DNA from: Cryobacterium sp. GrIS_2_6
GTDB lineage: Bacteria > Actinomycetota > Actinomycetes > Actinomycetales > Microbacteriaceae
Length of the DNA: 64,000 bases
Assembly (NCBI RefSeq): GCF_035984545.1
Contig: NZ_JAXCHP010000001.1
Location: forward strand, 1,984,001 to 2,048,000
Reading direction: 5' to 3'
Part shown: positions 47,859-56,321 of the stretch, one piece after another
How the letters are laid out: every line of letters begins with the position of its first letter
How positions within the stretch are numbered: position 1 is the stretch's first letter
The notes under the pieces: model-generated
Database searches by the model: none
What the model was told of the DNA's origin: nothing
What the model saw: only the letters and a program-made list of their open reading frames with translations
Made by a program: the position numbers and the translations under genes

Positions 47859-49583
47859 GTGACGAGCCCCATACCCGTGACCGATTCGATTACCGGCCCC
47901 GAGGGAGGAGCCCCCTGGTGGACCTCGGGTGTCGTGTACCAGGTCTATCCGCGCAGCTTCGCGGATGCCGACGGGGACGGGATCGGTGACCTCGCCGGCA
48001 TCCGCGGCAAGCTCGACTACCTCGCAGAGCTCGGGGTGGATGCCCTCTGGCTGTCCCCGGTGTACCCGTCTCCGCAGCACGACAACGGCTACGACATCAA
48101 GGACTACGAGGACATCGACTCGGTCTTCGGTGACCTCGCCCAGTTCGACCTGCTCGTCGCCGAGGCCCACGAGCGAGGGATCAGGATCGTGATGGACCTC
48201 GTGGTCAACCACACGAGCGATGAGCACCCCTGGTTCCTCGAGTCGAAGAGCAGCCTGACCAACCCGAAGAGGGACTGGTACTGGTGGCGCAAGCCGAACG
48301 CCTCGAACGGTCCGCCGAACGCGTGGGGCAGCTTCTTCAGCGGCCCGGCCTGGACCCTCGACGAGGCGACCGGCGAGTACTACCTGCACCTGTTCGCGGT
48401 GCAGCAGCCCGACCTCAACTGGGAGAACCCCGAGGTGCGGCAGGCCGTCTACGCGATGATGAACCGGTGGCTCGACCGCGGCGTCGACGGCTTCCGGATG
48501 GACGTGATCAACTTCATCGCCAAGCGGGTCGAGCTCGTCGACGGGCCCGCCCCGTCGCGGGACGCCGTCTGCCCGATGGGTCCGCAGATCCACGACTATC
48601 TGCAGGAGATGCACGCGGCCGTGTTCGCCGGGCGCCCCGGTGAGCACCTCACGGTCGGCGAGATGCCGGGGGTGACCACGGCGGACGCCGTGCTGTTCAC
48701 CGACCCTGCCCGGCACGAGGTCGACATGATCTTCCAGTTCGAGCACGTCTCCCTCGACCAGGGCGCGAACAAGTTCGACGCCCTCCCCCTTGACCTGCCC
48801 GCGCTCAAGCGGAACCTCGCGCACTGGCAGACCGACCTCGCGGAGACCGGCTGGAACAGCCTCTACCTCAACAACCACGACCAGCCCCGGCTGGTGTCCC
48901 GGTTCGGCAACGACGCCGAGTACCGCTACGAGTCCGCCACCCTCTGGGCACTCGTGCTGCACCTGCAGCGCGGTACTCCGTACATCTACCAGGGTGAGGA
49001 GATCGGAATGACGAACGTGCGGTTCGACTCCATCGCCGACTACCGCGACATCGAAACGCTCAACCACTACCGGGAGGCGGTCGAGGAGTTCGACCGGTCA
49101 CCCTCAGGCGTTCTCGCCGGGGTGCACGCGATGGGCCGCGACAACGCCCGAACGCCCATGCAGTGGGATGCGTCGCCGAACGCGGGGTTCAGCACGGGAA
49201 CGCCGTGGCTCGCGGTCAATCCTAACCACACCGGGATCAACGTCGCCGCCGACCGTTCGGGCGAGCGGAGCGTGTTCCGGTTCTACCAGGAGCTGATCCG
49301 GCTCCGGCACGAGAAAGCGGTCGTCGCCCTCGGCGACTTCGGGCTGCTCGAGCCCGACCATGGCCAACTCTACGCCTTCACCCGCTCGTTGGCCGGTGAG
49401 ACGCTCCTCGTCGTGGCCAACGCAGCGGATGCGCCGCTCGCAGCGCCGCTGCCCGCCTCGGTCGCCGCCTTGCTCGCGACGGCCACCCGCGTCCTCGGCA
49501 ACTACCCGCCCCGGGAGTCGGCTGCCACCGTCGCGGCATCCGCCCTCCGCCCCTGGGAGGCCACCCTCTACCGCCTCCCCTAG
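47859..49583 (+). CDS. GH13 alpha-glucosidase / oligo-1,6-glucosidase
   Basis: A 574-residue family 13 glycoside hydrolase. Catalytic residues are visible: nucleophile D215 in GFRMDVINF, acid/base E268 in VGEMPG, and D341 in NNHDQPR; region I is DLVVNHTSDEH. The WWTSGVVYQVYPRSF start and GEEIGMTNV segment are typical of alpha-glucosidases acting on short oligosaccharides. No signal peptide, so it works in the cytoplasm on imported sugars. GTG 47859 follows AAAGGATCC. Exact linkage preference is not determinable. Confidence 0.92.
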   Translation: MTSPIPVTDSITGPEGGAPWWTSGVVYQVYPRSFADADGDGIGDLAGIRGKLDYLAELGVDALWLSPVYPSPQHDNGYDIKDYEDIDSVFGDLAQFDLLVAEAHERGIRIVMDLVVNHTSDEHPWFLESKSSLTNPKRDWYWWRKPNASNGPPNAWGSFFSGPAWTLDEATGEYYLHLFAVQQPDLNWENPEVRQAVYAMMNRWLDRGVDGFRMDVINFIAKRVELVDGPAPSRDAVCPMGPQIHDYLQEMHAAVFAGRPGEHLTVGEMPGVTTADAVLFTDPARHEVDMIFQFEHVSLDQGANKFDALPLDLPALKRNLAHWQTDLAETGWNSLYLNNHDQPRLVSRFGNDAEYRYESATLWALVLHLQRGTPYIYQGEEIGMTNVRFDSIADYRDIETLNHYREAVEEFDRSPSGVLAGVHAMGRDNARTPMQWDASPNAGFSTGTPWLAVNPNHTGINVAADRSGERSVFRFYQELIRLRHEKAVVALGDFGLLEPDHGQLYAFTRSLAGETLLVVANAADAPLAAPLPASVAALLATATRVLGNYPPRESAATVAASALRPWEATLYRLP

Positions 49584-49597
49584 CGAACGGCGAGGGG

Positions 49598-51130
49598 TCA
49601 GTCGCGGAGGGAGTCGTCCTCGCGGACGGCCTCCGTGCGGACGGTCTCGTCGAACACGCGCTTGGCCTCGATGCCGACCACGGAGTGGCGGCGCCCGTAG
49701 GCGAAGTACACGGCAAGGCCGATCAGGAGCCACACCGCGAAGCGCACCCAGGTCAGGGTCGTGAGGTTCAGCATCAGCCAGAAGCACAGCACGGCGGAGA
49801 GGATCGGCAGGTACGGGGAGAAGGGCACCTTGAAGGCGCGCTTGAGGTCCGGCCGCTTCTTCCGCAGCACGATCACGGCGATGCTGACGAGCACGAACGC
49901 CGAGAGCGTTCCGATGTTGATCATTTCCTCGAGGACGCCCACGTTGGTGAGGCCGGCGATCAGCGCGACCGCCGTGCCCGCGATGATCTGCACCCGCGCC
50001 GGCGTGCCGCGCTTCGCCGAGGTGACGCTGAGGCCGCGGGGCAGCAGGCCGTCACGGCTCATCGCGAAGAGCACCCGGGACAGCCCGAGGAGCAGCACCA
50101 TGATCACGGTCGTCAGGCCGATCAGGATGCCGACCGAGATGACCTCGGCTGCCCAGCCGGCCCCGACGGCGACGAAGGCCGTTGCGAGGGAGGCGTTCGA
50201 GTCCTGCGCGAGCACCGTGTACGGAACCATCCCGGTCAGTACGAGGCTGACGCCGAGGTAGAGCACGGTCACGATCGCGAGCCCCGCGAAGATCCCGCGC
50301 GGCAGGGTCTTCTGCGGGTCCTTGACCTCCTCAGCGCTCGTGGCGACGACGTCGAAGCCGATGAACGCGAAGAAGACGAGGGAGGCGCCCGCGAGCAGGC
50401 CGAAGAGGCCGTACTGGGCCGGGTGCGCACCGGTCATGAAGGAGAAGAGGGACTGCATCCAGACGTCCCCGTCTCCACCCGTCGTCGGGACAGCGGCGGG
50501 GATGAACGGCGAGTAGTTCGCCGGGTTGATGAAGAAGGCGCCCGCGACGATGACGAAGAGCACGATCGCGACCTTGAGGATCGTGAAGACGCTCGCGACC
50601 CTCGCGGAGAGCTTGGTGCCGAGCACGAGGAGAGTCGTGAAGATCGCGACGATGACGAAGGCGCCCCAGCTCACGTCGAGGCCGAGAATATTGATGGTCG
50701 CCGGCACGTTCCAGTGCAGGAGTTCGAAGACGCTCGAGAGGTAGATGCCCCAGTACTTGGCGATCACGGCGGCCGCGGTGAGCATCTCGAGGATCAGGTC
50801 CCAGCCGATGATCCAGGCCAGGAGCTCGCCGAGGGTCGCATAGGTGAAGGTGTACGCCGATCCGGCGACCGGCACGGCCGACGCGAACTCCGCGTAACAC
50901 ATGATAGCGAGGGCGCAGGTGAGGGCGGCGAGCAGGAACGCGAGCGTCACCGACGGGCCAGCGTAGCTGCCTGCCGCCTTCGCTCCGACCGAGAAGATCC
51001 CGGCGCCGACGGCAACGGCGACACCCATGACCATAAGGTCCCAGGTGCCGAGGGTGCGCTTGAGGTTGTGGCCCTTTTCGAGGGAGTCGGCCATCGAGGC
51101 CTCAATGCTTTTGGTGCGCCAAATGCTCAT
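49598..51130 (-). CDS. APC-family amino acid permease
   Basis: A 510-residue transporter with twelve or more hydrophobic helices, of the cationic amino acid transporter (CAT/YfnA-like) group. TM1 carries VGAGIFSVG and TM6 FFAFIGFDVVATSAEEVKDPQKTLPRGI, split around residue 250; the latter is a CAT hallmark. Start ATG 51130 (MSIWRTKSIE) is chosen over the longer frame. It is convergent with the glucosidase, 14 bp apart. Substrate likely a basic or neutral amino acid. Confidence 0.9.
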   Translation of the reverse strand: MSIWRTKSIEASMADSLEKGHNLKRTLGTWDLMVMGVAVAVGAGIFSVGAKAAGSYAGPSVTLAFLLAALTCALAIMCYAEFASAVPVAGSAYTFTYATLGELLAWIIGWDLILEMLTAAAVIAKYWGIYLSSVFELLHWNVPATINILGLDVSWGAFVIVAIFTTLLVLGTKLSARVASVFTILKVAIVLFVIVAGAFFINPANYSPFIPAAVPTTGGDGDVWMQSLFSFMTGAHPAQYGLFGLLAGASLVFFAFIGFDVVATSAEEVKDPQKTLPRGIFAGLAIVTVLYLGVSLVLTGMVPYTVLAQDSNASLATAFVAVGAGWAAEVISVGILIGLTTVIMVLLLGLSRVLFAMSRDGLLPRGLSVTSAKRGTPARVQIIAGTAVALIAGLTNVGVLEEMINIGTLSAFVLVSIAVIVLRKKRPDLKRAFKVPFSPYLPILSAVLCFWLMLNLTTLTWVRFAVWLLIGLAVYFAYGRRHSVVGIEAKRVFDETVRTEAVREDDSLRD

Positions 51131-51192
51131 AACAGGGGGATATCCATTTCGTTGGGTACCCGCCCAGCCTACGACTCCCCCTGTCCGGGGTC

Positions 51193-52170
51193 TCACGGAA
51201 CGGTGACGACGACCTTCCCCCTAGCCTGTCCGGCGTGCTGGTAGCGGATGCCGTCTGCCGCATCCGCGAGGGGAAACGTCCGGTCGATCACGGGCCGGAT
51301 GGTGCCGGCCTCGAGCAGTTTCCCGAGGGTCCCGAGGTCGTCGGCGCCCTCGGCGGAGACGACCCCGCGCAGGGTCTGCTTCACGAAGGCGGACAGCAGG
51401 AGGGCACGCAGCTGGCGGTCGATCCCGCCGAACACGGCGCCACCGCCCTCTCCGCCGACGATGACGAGCGTGCCGGTCGGGGTGAGCGCCCGGCGGAGCC
51501 GGGACAGGGTGGGATTTCCGGCACTGTCGAGGATCAGGTCCCAGGTGTTCCGGCCGTCCGCGAAGTCCTCGCGGGTGTAGTCGATCACCTGTGCGGCTCC
51601 GAGCGACCGGACGAGGTCGACCTTGCCTGTGCTGCAGACCCCGGTCACCGTCGCGCCCAGCGCCGTGGCGAGCTGGACGGCGAAGGTTCCGACGCCGCCG
51701 CCGGCGCCGATCACGAGGACCCTCTGGCCGGCCTCGACCTTCCCGGCGTCGCGGAGGGCGTGCAGGGCGGCGCACGCCGAGACGGGAACGGCGGCGGCAT
51801 CCACGAACCCGAGGTTCGCCGGTTTCGGGGCGAGCCGGTCGGCCGGGACCCGGGTGTACTCGGCGAACGATCCGGTGAGCGACGTTCCGAACACCTCGTC
51901 GCCGACCCGGAACCGGGTCACGCGGGCCCCGACGGCCGCGACCGTTCCCGCGACATCTCGCCCGCGCACCCGGAGCCGCGGGGCCCGGAGCCCGAAACCG
52001 AACAGCCGGAGGAGGTAGGGACGCCCGGCCATCAGATGCCAGACGCCGGCGTCTATCCCGGCGGCCTGGACCCGGACGAGCACCTCGTCGGCTCCGACCT
52101 CCGGCTCGTCGATGTCCTCGAGGCGGAGGACGTCTGCGGAACCGTACTGATTCTGGACGAGGGCCTTCAT
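51193..52170 (-). CDS. NADP-dependent quinone oxidoreductase-like alcohol dehydrogenase
   Basis: A 325-residue medium-chain dehydrogenase of the zinc-free quinone oxidoreductase type. The cofactor motif VLVIGAGGGVGTFAVQLA is near residue 148; there are no structural-zinc cysteines. The N-terminal GroES-like domain has DVAGTVAAVG. Its ATG overlaps the stop of the upstream XRE regulator gene (ATGA), so it is expressed with the regulator/membrane-protein pair. Confidence 0.88.
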   Translation of the reverse strand: MKALVQNQYGSADVLRLEDIDEPEVGADEVLVRVQAAGIDAGVWHLMAGRPYLLRLFGFGLRAPRLRVRGRDVAGTVAAVGARVTRFRVGDEVFGTSLTGSFAEYTRVPADRLAPKPANLGFVDAAAVPVSACAALHALRDAGKVEAGQRVLVIGAGGGVGTFAVQLATALGATVTGVCSTGKVDLVRSLGAAQVIDYTREDFADGRNTWDLILDSAGNPTLSRLRRALTPTGTLVIVGGEGGGAVFGGIDRQLRALLLSAFVKQTLRGVVSAEGADDLGTLGKLLEAGTIRPVIDRTFPLADAADGIRYQHAGQARGKVVVTVP

Positions 52171-52469
52171 GATTCTTCTCCTGACGGGGTGAGGGGCGGG
52201 GTGACGGATGGCGCGGGGTGGGTCGGGTGGGTCGGGTACTGGAACACGTCGTCGAGCGGGACGCCGAAGGCGTGGGCGATCAGGAACGCCAGCTCGAGCG
52301 ACGGCGAATAGCGGCCCTGTTCGATGGCGATGATGGTCTGGCGGGTCACGCCGGTGCGGTCGGCGAGATCGGCCTGGGTCATCTCGCCGTGGGCGAAGCG
52401 GAGCCGCCTCATGTCGTTGGTGACCCGGGTCGGCTTCGCGGAGGTCGCGGACTTCGCCGGCCTCACCAT
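52167..52469 (-). CDS. XRE-family regulator, YozG-like
   Basis: A 100-residue helix-turn-helix protein. The HTH at residues ~20-75 reads RRLRFAHGEMTQADLADRTGVTRQTI in pieces and has the RQTIIAIEQGRYSPSLELAF signature of small YozG-type regulators, followed by a Pro-rich tail of repeated THP units. It overlaps the membrane-protein gene upstream by 7 bp and the oxidoreductase gene downstream by 4 bp. Such regulators are commonly paired with a small membrane protein, as here. Confidence 0.87.
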   Translation of the reverse strand: MVRPAKSATSAKPTRVTNDMRRLRFAHGEMTQADLADRTGVTRQTIIAIEQGRYSPSLELAFLIAHAFGVPLDDVFQYPTHPTHPAPSVTPPLTPSGEES

Positions 52470-52891
52470 TGGGGCAGGCCCCTCCGGTAGGCGACGAGGC
52501 GCGCGATTCCTCCGAGGACCGCCGAGAGCACGAACGCGAGGTACACCGCGTTGGCGATCCAGAAGTACGGCAGTTGCAGCAGGGCCATCAGGAGGGCGGC
52601 GACGCCGCCGATCACGACGAACGACTGGCCGACGGTGTCGCCGAACCGGGCGATCTCGCGGTCGCGCTGGTCGGCCTGCCCGGCGTCCCGCGGTGACAGG
52701 ATCGAGACCAGGACGTCGAGCACGATCGACACGACGATGGCGCCGCCGATGGTCCAGAGCAGCGCAGGCACGTAGGGCACCTCAGCAAGAGGGATGCCGT
52801 CATCCCGGATCAGGATGAAGCCGAGATAGGTCGCGTACGCGGCGATCGCGGTGCCGAGCCTGATCCAGGCTCGCTTTTCCAGGGCTGACAT
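52463..52891 (-). CDS. Small four-helix membrane protein
   Basis: A 142-residue protein with four hydrophobic segments (about residues 10-28, 42-62, 85-105, 110-130) and a charged loop with PRDAGQADQRDREIARFGD. It resembles DUF2178-type proteins that accompany YozG-like XRE regulators; function unknown. Start ATG 52891 has AAGGAG four bases upstream, and the longer frame to 52936 is rejected. First gene of a three-gene operon with the XRE regulator and the oxidoreductase. Confidence 0.82.
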   Translation of the reverse strand: MSALEKRAWIRLGTAIAAYATYLGFILIRDDGIPLAEVPYVPALLWTIGGAIVVSIVLDVLVSILSPRDAGQADQRDREIARFGDTVGQSFVVIGGVAALLMALLQLPYFWIANAVYLAFVLSAVLGGIARLVAYRRGLPQW

Positions 52892-52923
52892 CGGACTCCT
52901 TGAGGGCCGTGAAAGGGTGCGAA

Positions 52924-52970
52924 GTAAAGCTGACATGACTCAATGTAAAGAAAATCATACTTCGTGTCAA
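52924..52970 (-). promoter_or_regulatory. Promoter of the membrane-protein/XRE operon
   Basis: Leftward TTGACA (52970-52965), a 17-bp spacer and TACATT (52947-52942). GTAAAG on the + strand occurs at 52924-52929 and again at 52945-52950, 21 bp (two helical turns) apart, the second overlapping the -10; these direct repeats are candidate operator half-sites for the XRE protein. Confidence 0.7.
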
Positions 52971-53013
52971 GGAAAAGCTACATCTTCGCTGCCGGCCCCC
53001 GGTTCGCGCCGGC

Positions 53014-54201
53014 TCAGTCCGATGCCCCGGTGAGGGACCACGCCGTGACGGAGACCTCCCCGCCGGCGACGATGTCGAGGGTGCTCGGCCAGGAGCCCCG
53101 ATCGAGCCCGGGATACAAGGCCGCGTACAGCGTGTAGGTCACGGGCACGTCTGCGGTCGCCATGGCATCCCAGCCGAGCCGGGTGATGGCGAATCCGCCG
53201 GCCGGGACTTCGATGGGATGGGGGCCGTCGTCGGTGGTCATGAAGGAGCCGCCGTGCACGAGCGTGACGGCGAGGTAGGAGCCGGCCTGGTCAGCGAAGG
53301 CGAGATCGGGGTAGCCGTTGAGCGTGCACGGGACGTCGCTGAAGTTCATGGCCTGGATCGACACGGTGCGGTGTCCGGTCGCGGCATCGGGATCCCCGAG
53401 CAGCACCGCCGTGTCCTCCTTCGTGCACCATCCGACGGGAGCCACCGCCGCGTCGGGAGCAACGGACGGCGGGGGCGTGACCTGGGCATCCGGATCGGGG
53501 ACGGCGCCGAGGGTGTTGCCGTCGGCGAGCGCATTCTCCGCCGCGGCGTGGAGTCGCTCGGCGCGGCTTCCGAATCCCGCCCCGAGGCCGGAGAGGACCA
53601 GGACGGCGACCGTGATGCCACCGAGAACGGCGAGCGGGTGCCTGCGAAAGGGGCCCGTCGCGACGGGCGCGGGGGCGGCATCCGCGGTCGACCCGGTTGC
53701 GGAGGCGGGCACCCGGACCCGGCGCAGGGCGAGCACGGCCGGCAACCAGCCCCAGGCGATCCCCCAGTATCCGCTGAGGAGCAGGGACTCGCCGGCCGGA
53801 TCGAGCACGAACGCCGCGCGCGACGGCGGGAATGCGGAGATGATCGCGCTGATCACCCACGGGAGGGTGGCAAGGAAGCCGGTCAGCACGGCCACGAACC
53901 AGAGGGCGAAGAACCGGGCGGCGCGCGATCCGTCCGTCCTGTCCACGATCAGGCGCGCCAGGACCAGGTAGACCACAAAGACGCCCGCCGCTGAGGCGAG
54001 CGGTGCCAGGCCGACCCACGGCCAGGACCAGAACCAGACGTTGCTCGGAATCGTCTCAGGAACGAGGTGTTTCACGACGGCGGTCGGGACGAGGCCGAAC
54101 CAGGTCAGGAAGCCGAATGCGCCGGCGGAGATGACCCACCATGCGGAGGCAACGAGGGCGGGAATCCAGAAAAATGGGCTGTGGCCGGGCCTTGTCATCA
54201 T
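53014..54201 (-). CDS. DUF4232 domain membrane protein
   Basis: A 395-residue protein with five or so hydrophobic segments in the first 225 residues, then an exported DUF4232-type domain from about residue 260. The domain contains GWCTKEDTAVLLGD and VPCTLNGYPDLAF (a probable disulfide pair) and ends in VSVTAWS. DUF4232 domains are common on actinobacterial lipoproteins and membrane proteins, with unknown function. ATG 54198 is an alternative start. Confidence 0.78.
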   Translation of the reverse strand: MMTRPGHSPFFWIPALVASAWWVISAGAFGFLTWFGLVPTAVVKHLVPETIPSNVWFWSWPWVGLAPLASAAGVFVVYLVLARLIVDRTDGSRAARFFALWFVAVLTGFLATLPWVISAIISAFPPSRAAFVLDPAGESLLLSGYWGIAWGWLPAVLALRRVRVPASATGSTADAAPAPVATGPFRRHPLAVLGGITVAVLVLSGLGAGFGSRAERLHAAAENALADGNTLGAVPDPDAQVTPPPSVAPDAAVAPVGWCTKEDTAVLLGDPDAATGHRTVSIQAMNFSDVPCTLNGYPDLAFADQAGSYLAVTLVHGGSFMTTDDGPHPIEVPAGGFAITRLGWDAMATADVPVTYTLYAALYPGLDRGSWPSTLDIVAGGEVSVTAWSLTGASD

Positions 54202-54262
54202 CCGAGCCTACGTCACTCCCCCGTCGACGGGCCCTCCCTGCGCTGGCGCGACCGGCGAGGAA

Positions 54263-54529
54263 CTAGGGGTCGACGAGGGTGAGCGCCTGGCGTGGACAGA
54301 GGGACACGGCATCCGCTGCCGCGGTGAGCAGGGTGTCCGGGACCGGCACGTTCGAGCCGGCGCCGGCAGAACCGTAGCCGTAGGCGAGCGGGTAGCCCCA
54401 GTCGTCGCGGGCGAGCAGTTCCGGCAGGATCTCGGTGCAGAGCCCGCGGCCGTCGCACTTCGTCCAGTCGATGTGCAGGAGGCCGGCGGGGGTCCCCGCG
54501 CCTCGTGGCTCCGGGGCGCGCAGGTTCAT
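54263..54529 (-). CDS. Small ferredoxin, three-cysteine type
   Basis: An 88-residue ferredoxin with C25, C31 (TKCDGRGLC) and C78 (SLCPR), the pattern of one-cluster [3Fe-4S] or incomplete [4Fe-4S] ferredoxins of actinobacteria. The central Gly/Ser/Tyr loop is unusual. Its ATG overlaps the stop of the NuoF-like gene (ATGA). As the last gene of the redox cassette it probably exchanges electrons with the NuoF-like subunit. Confidence 0.86.
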   Translation of the reverse strand: MNLRAPEPRGAGTPAGLLHIDWTKCDGRGLCTEILPELLARDDWGYPLAYGYGSAGAGSNVPVPDTLLTAAADAVSLCPRQALTLVDP

Positions 54530-55767
54530 CGGTGGTCCTTTCGGCAGCGCCCGTTCAGGTGCGCGGTGACGTCATCGGCGAACACCGTGAGCGTGCTGAG
54601 CACGAACCGGGCGGTGCCGTCCGGGTGGTTGCAGGAGCCCCGCCCGGTGACGATGGCCGCGAGGCGGCGCACCTCGCCGGGGAGCCCCGTGTCGCGGTCC
54701 CCGGTGGCGAGACGCCCGAGCACGGCGGCCATCGCCGGGAGCCCGTTGACACAGGGGCCGCACTGGCCGGCGGTCTCCCCGGCGAGGTAACTGGCGACCG
54801 CGGCCGCGACCGTGATCGGGCAGCGCCGTTCGCCGAGCCCCATCAGGATGCCGGCGCCGGGGTTCGCGCCGAATCCGGCGAGGTCGGCGCGGTCGAGGCG
54901 GGCCTCGAGGGCGTACGCCGGCAGCCAGGCGCCGTGGTAGCCGCCGACGAGCACGGCCGAAAGGCTCCCGATGTCGACGCCGGTGAACCGGAGCACGTCG
55001 CCGATGCGGGACCCGCCTGCAACCTCGAGCACCCTCGACGGATGCCCGTCGCTGCCGACCGTGACGAGTCGCGTCCCCGGATCCCCCTTCGTGCCCACCG
55101 ACCGGAACCAGGCGGCGCCGAAGCGCGCGATCAGCGCGATGTGGGCGAGGGTTTCGACATTGTGCAGCAGGGTGGGCCGGCCGCCGAGACCGGATTCGGT
55201 CAGCCGCACGGTGCGGTCGTGGGGAATCGGCGCCTTGCCGGCGAGGGCGTTGACGACGGCGGATGCCTCACCCGAGATGAAGGTGTCGGCCGCTTCCCGC
55301 AGTTCGATCGCGGAGGCATCCGCCCGCTCGGCGAAGGCGCGGGTGGCGGACTCGAGCACGGAGGCCTGGGCGTAGAGGTAGACGGAGTGGGCGCCGAGGG
55401 CGCCGGCGACGGTGAGGAGCCCGTCGATGACGAGGTGCGGCGACAGGAGCAGCAGGGTCGCGTCCTTCTGGCTGAGGGGTTCGCCCTCCGCGGCATTGCC
55501 GATCACGACGACGCGGCGGCGGCGGGCTCGTTCGCGGGCAGGGACGGCGGCGAGCTTGCGCCATGCCGGGAAGCCGGCGCCGCCGCGGCCCTCGAGACCG
55601 GAGTCGCGCAGGGCGGCGAGGAGTGCCGCCGAATCCGCGTGGGCGGGCAGCGGGCCGAAGGTCGACTGGTGGGTGGCGTAGTCGGCGGCACGGGCGGCCA
55701 TGAGACGGGCGGTGCCGACCGGGGCCTGGACGGCGGGGAACAGCCGGGCGTCCGCTGCGCTGCTCAT
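54526..55767 (-). CDS. NuoF-like NADH-binding iron-sulfur flavoprotein
   Basis: A 413-residue homologue of the 51-kDa subunit of complex I. Visible: the FMN/NADH site GLEGRGGAGFPAWRK near residue 58, NAAEGEPLSQKD, the SLBB domain, and the iron-sulfur motif AGQCGPC (C336, C339) with a later C379 in GRGSCNHP. NuoF normally has three cysteines in SCGxCxPC plus one downstream; here the first is Ala, leaving three. It overlaps the membrane gene upstream (ATGA-type). Likely role: oxidise NADH and pass electrons to the ferredoxin or the membrane partner, or the reverse. Confidence 0.82.
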   Translation of the reverse strand: MSSAADARLFPAVQAPVGTARLMAARAADYATHQSTFGPLPAHADSAALLAALRDSGLEGRGGAGFPAWRKLAAVPARERARRRRVVVIGNAAEGEPLSQKDATLLLLSPHLVIDGLLTVAGALGAHSVYLYAQASVLESATRAFAERADASAIELREAADTFISGEASAVVNALAGKAPIPHDRTVRLTESGLGGRPTLLHNVETLAHIALIARFGAAWFRSVGTKGDPGTRLVTVGSDGHPSRVLEVAGGSRIGDVLRFTGVDIGSLSAVLVGGYHGAWLPAYALEARLDRADLAGFGANPGAGILMGLGERRCPITVAAAVASYLAGETAGQCGPCVNGLPAMAAVLGRLATGDRDTGLPGEVRRLAAIVTGRGSCNHPDGTARFVLSTLTVFADDVTAHLNGRCRKDHR

Positions 55768-56321
55768 GAGGCCCTCTTGACTCTGACGTTCTGGTACTCG
55801 ACGAAACCGCGACTCAGGCGCCAGACGAGCGCGGCGACCAGGGCGATCGAACAGGTCGCGGCGAAGGCGATGAACCAGGTCTGGCCGACATCCGTGCCGT
55901 TGCCGATGGAGTGCAGCAGCGCAACAGGCCACATCAGGTCGGTGAGCCAGTGCACGGCCTTGAAGACGCGCACGCCGACGACACCGCGGAGGAGTGCGGT
56001 GATCACGATCGCGAGCATCAGGTCGACGGCGAGGGTGCCGAGACCGAGCCAGAAGGGCTTGGCCGCGCCGAGGAACGGCACGACGAAGTCGACGAGCCGG
56101 AGCTGGGCGTAGGAGTCCCCGAACAGCGTGACGAGGTGGATGGCGAGGAACGCGGTCGCGAGCAGAGCAACATTGCGGTGCACGAGGGCGACAGAGAAGC
56201 GGGGCAACGTGAAGAGCGGCCTGCCGGACCGGTTCAGGATGCCGAGCAGGACGGACACGGTGAAGAGGGCGAGGGAGACGACCCCGGTTCCGCGACCGAG
56301 CGCCCAGAGCGCCTCGTTCAC
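55764..56321 (-). CDS. Ferric-reductase-like transmembrane protein
   Basis: A 185-residue membrane protein with five to six hydrophobic helices. Histidines placed as in heme-binding ferric reductase/MsrQ-like domains are seen in LVHRNVALLATAFLAIHLVTL (split) and KAVHWLTDLMWPVALLHSIGNG. The start is GTG 56321, overlapping the ApbE stop as GTGA. It has no flavin or NAD domain of its own, so it would rely on the NuoF-like and ferredoxin partners for electrons and move them across the membrane. Confidence 0.8.
   Translation of the reverse strand: MNEALWALGRGTGVVSLALFTVSVLLGILNRSGRPLFTLPRFSVALVHRNVALLATAFLAIHLVTLFGDSYAQLRLVDFVVPFLGAAKPFWLGLGTLAVDLMLAIVITALLRGVVGVRVFKAVHWLTDLMWPVALLHSIGNGTDVGQTWFIAFAATCSIALVAALVWRLSRGFVEYQNVRVKRAS

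Noticed and set aside
45789..49067. Single 1,092-codon leftward frame joining PyrK to upstream sequence
   Set aside because: Only its last ~306 codons are PyrK-like; the rest is antisense to the glucosidase gene and in a different frame from pyrD. The ATGA overlap with pyrD fixes the true start at 46709.
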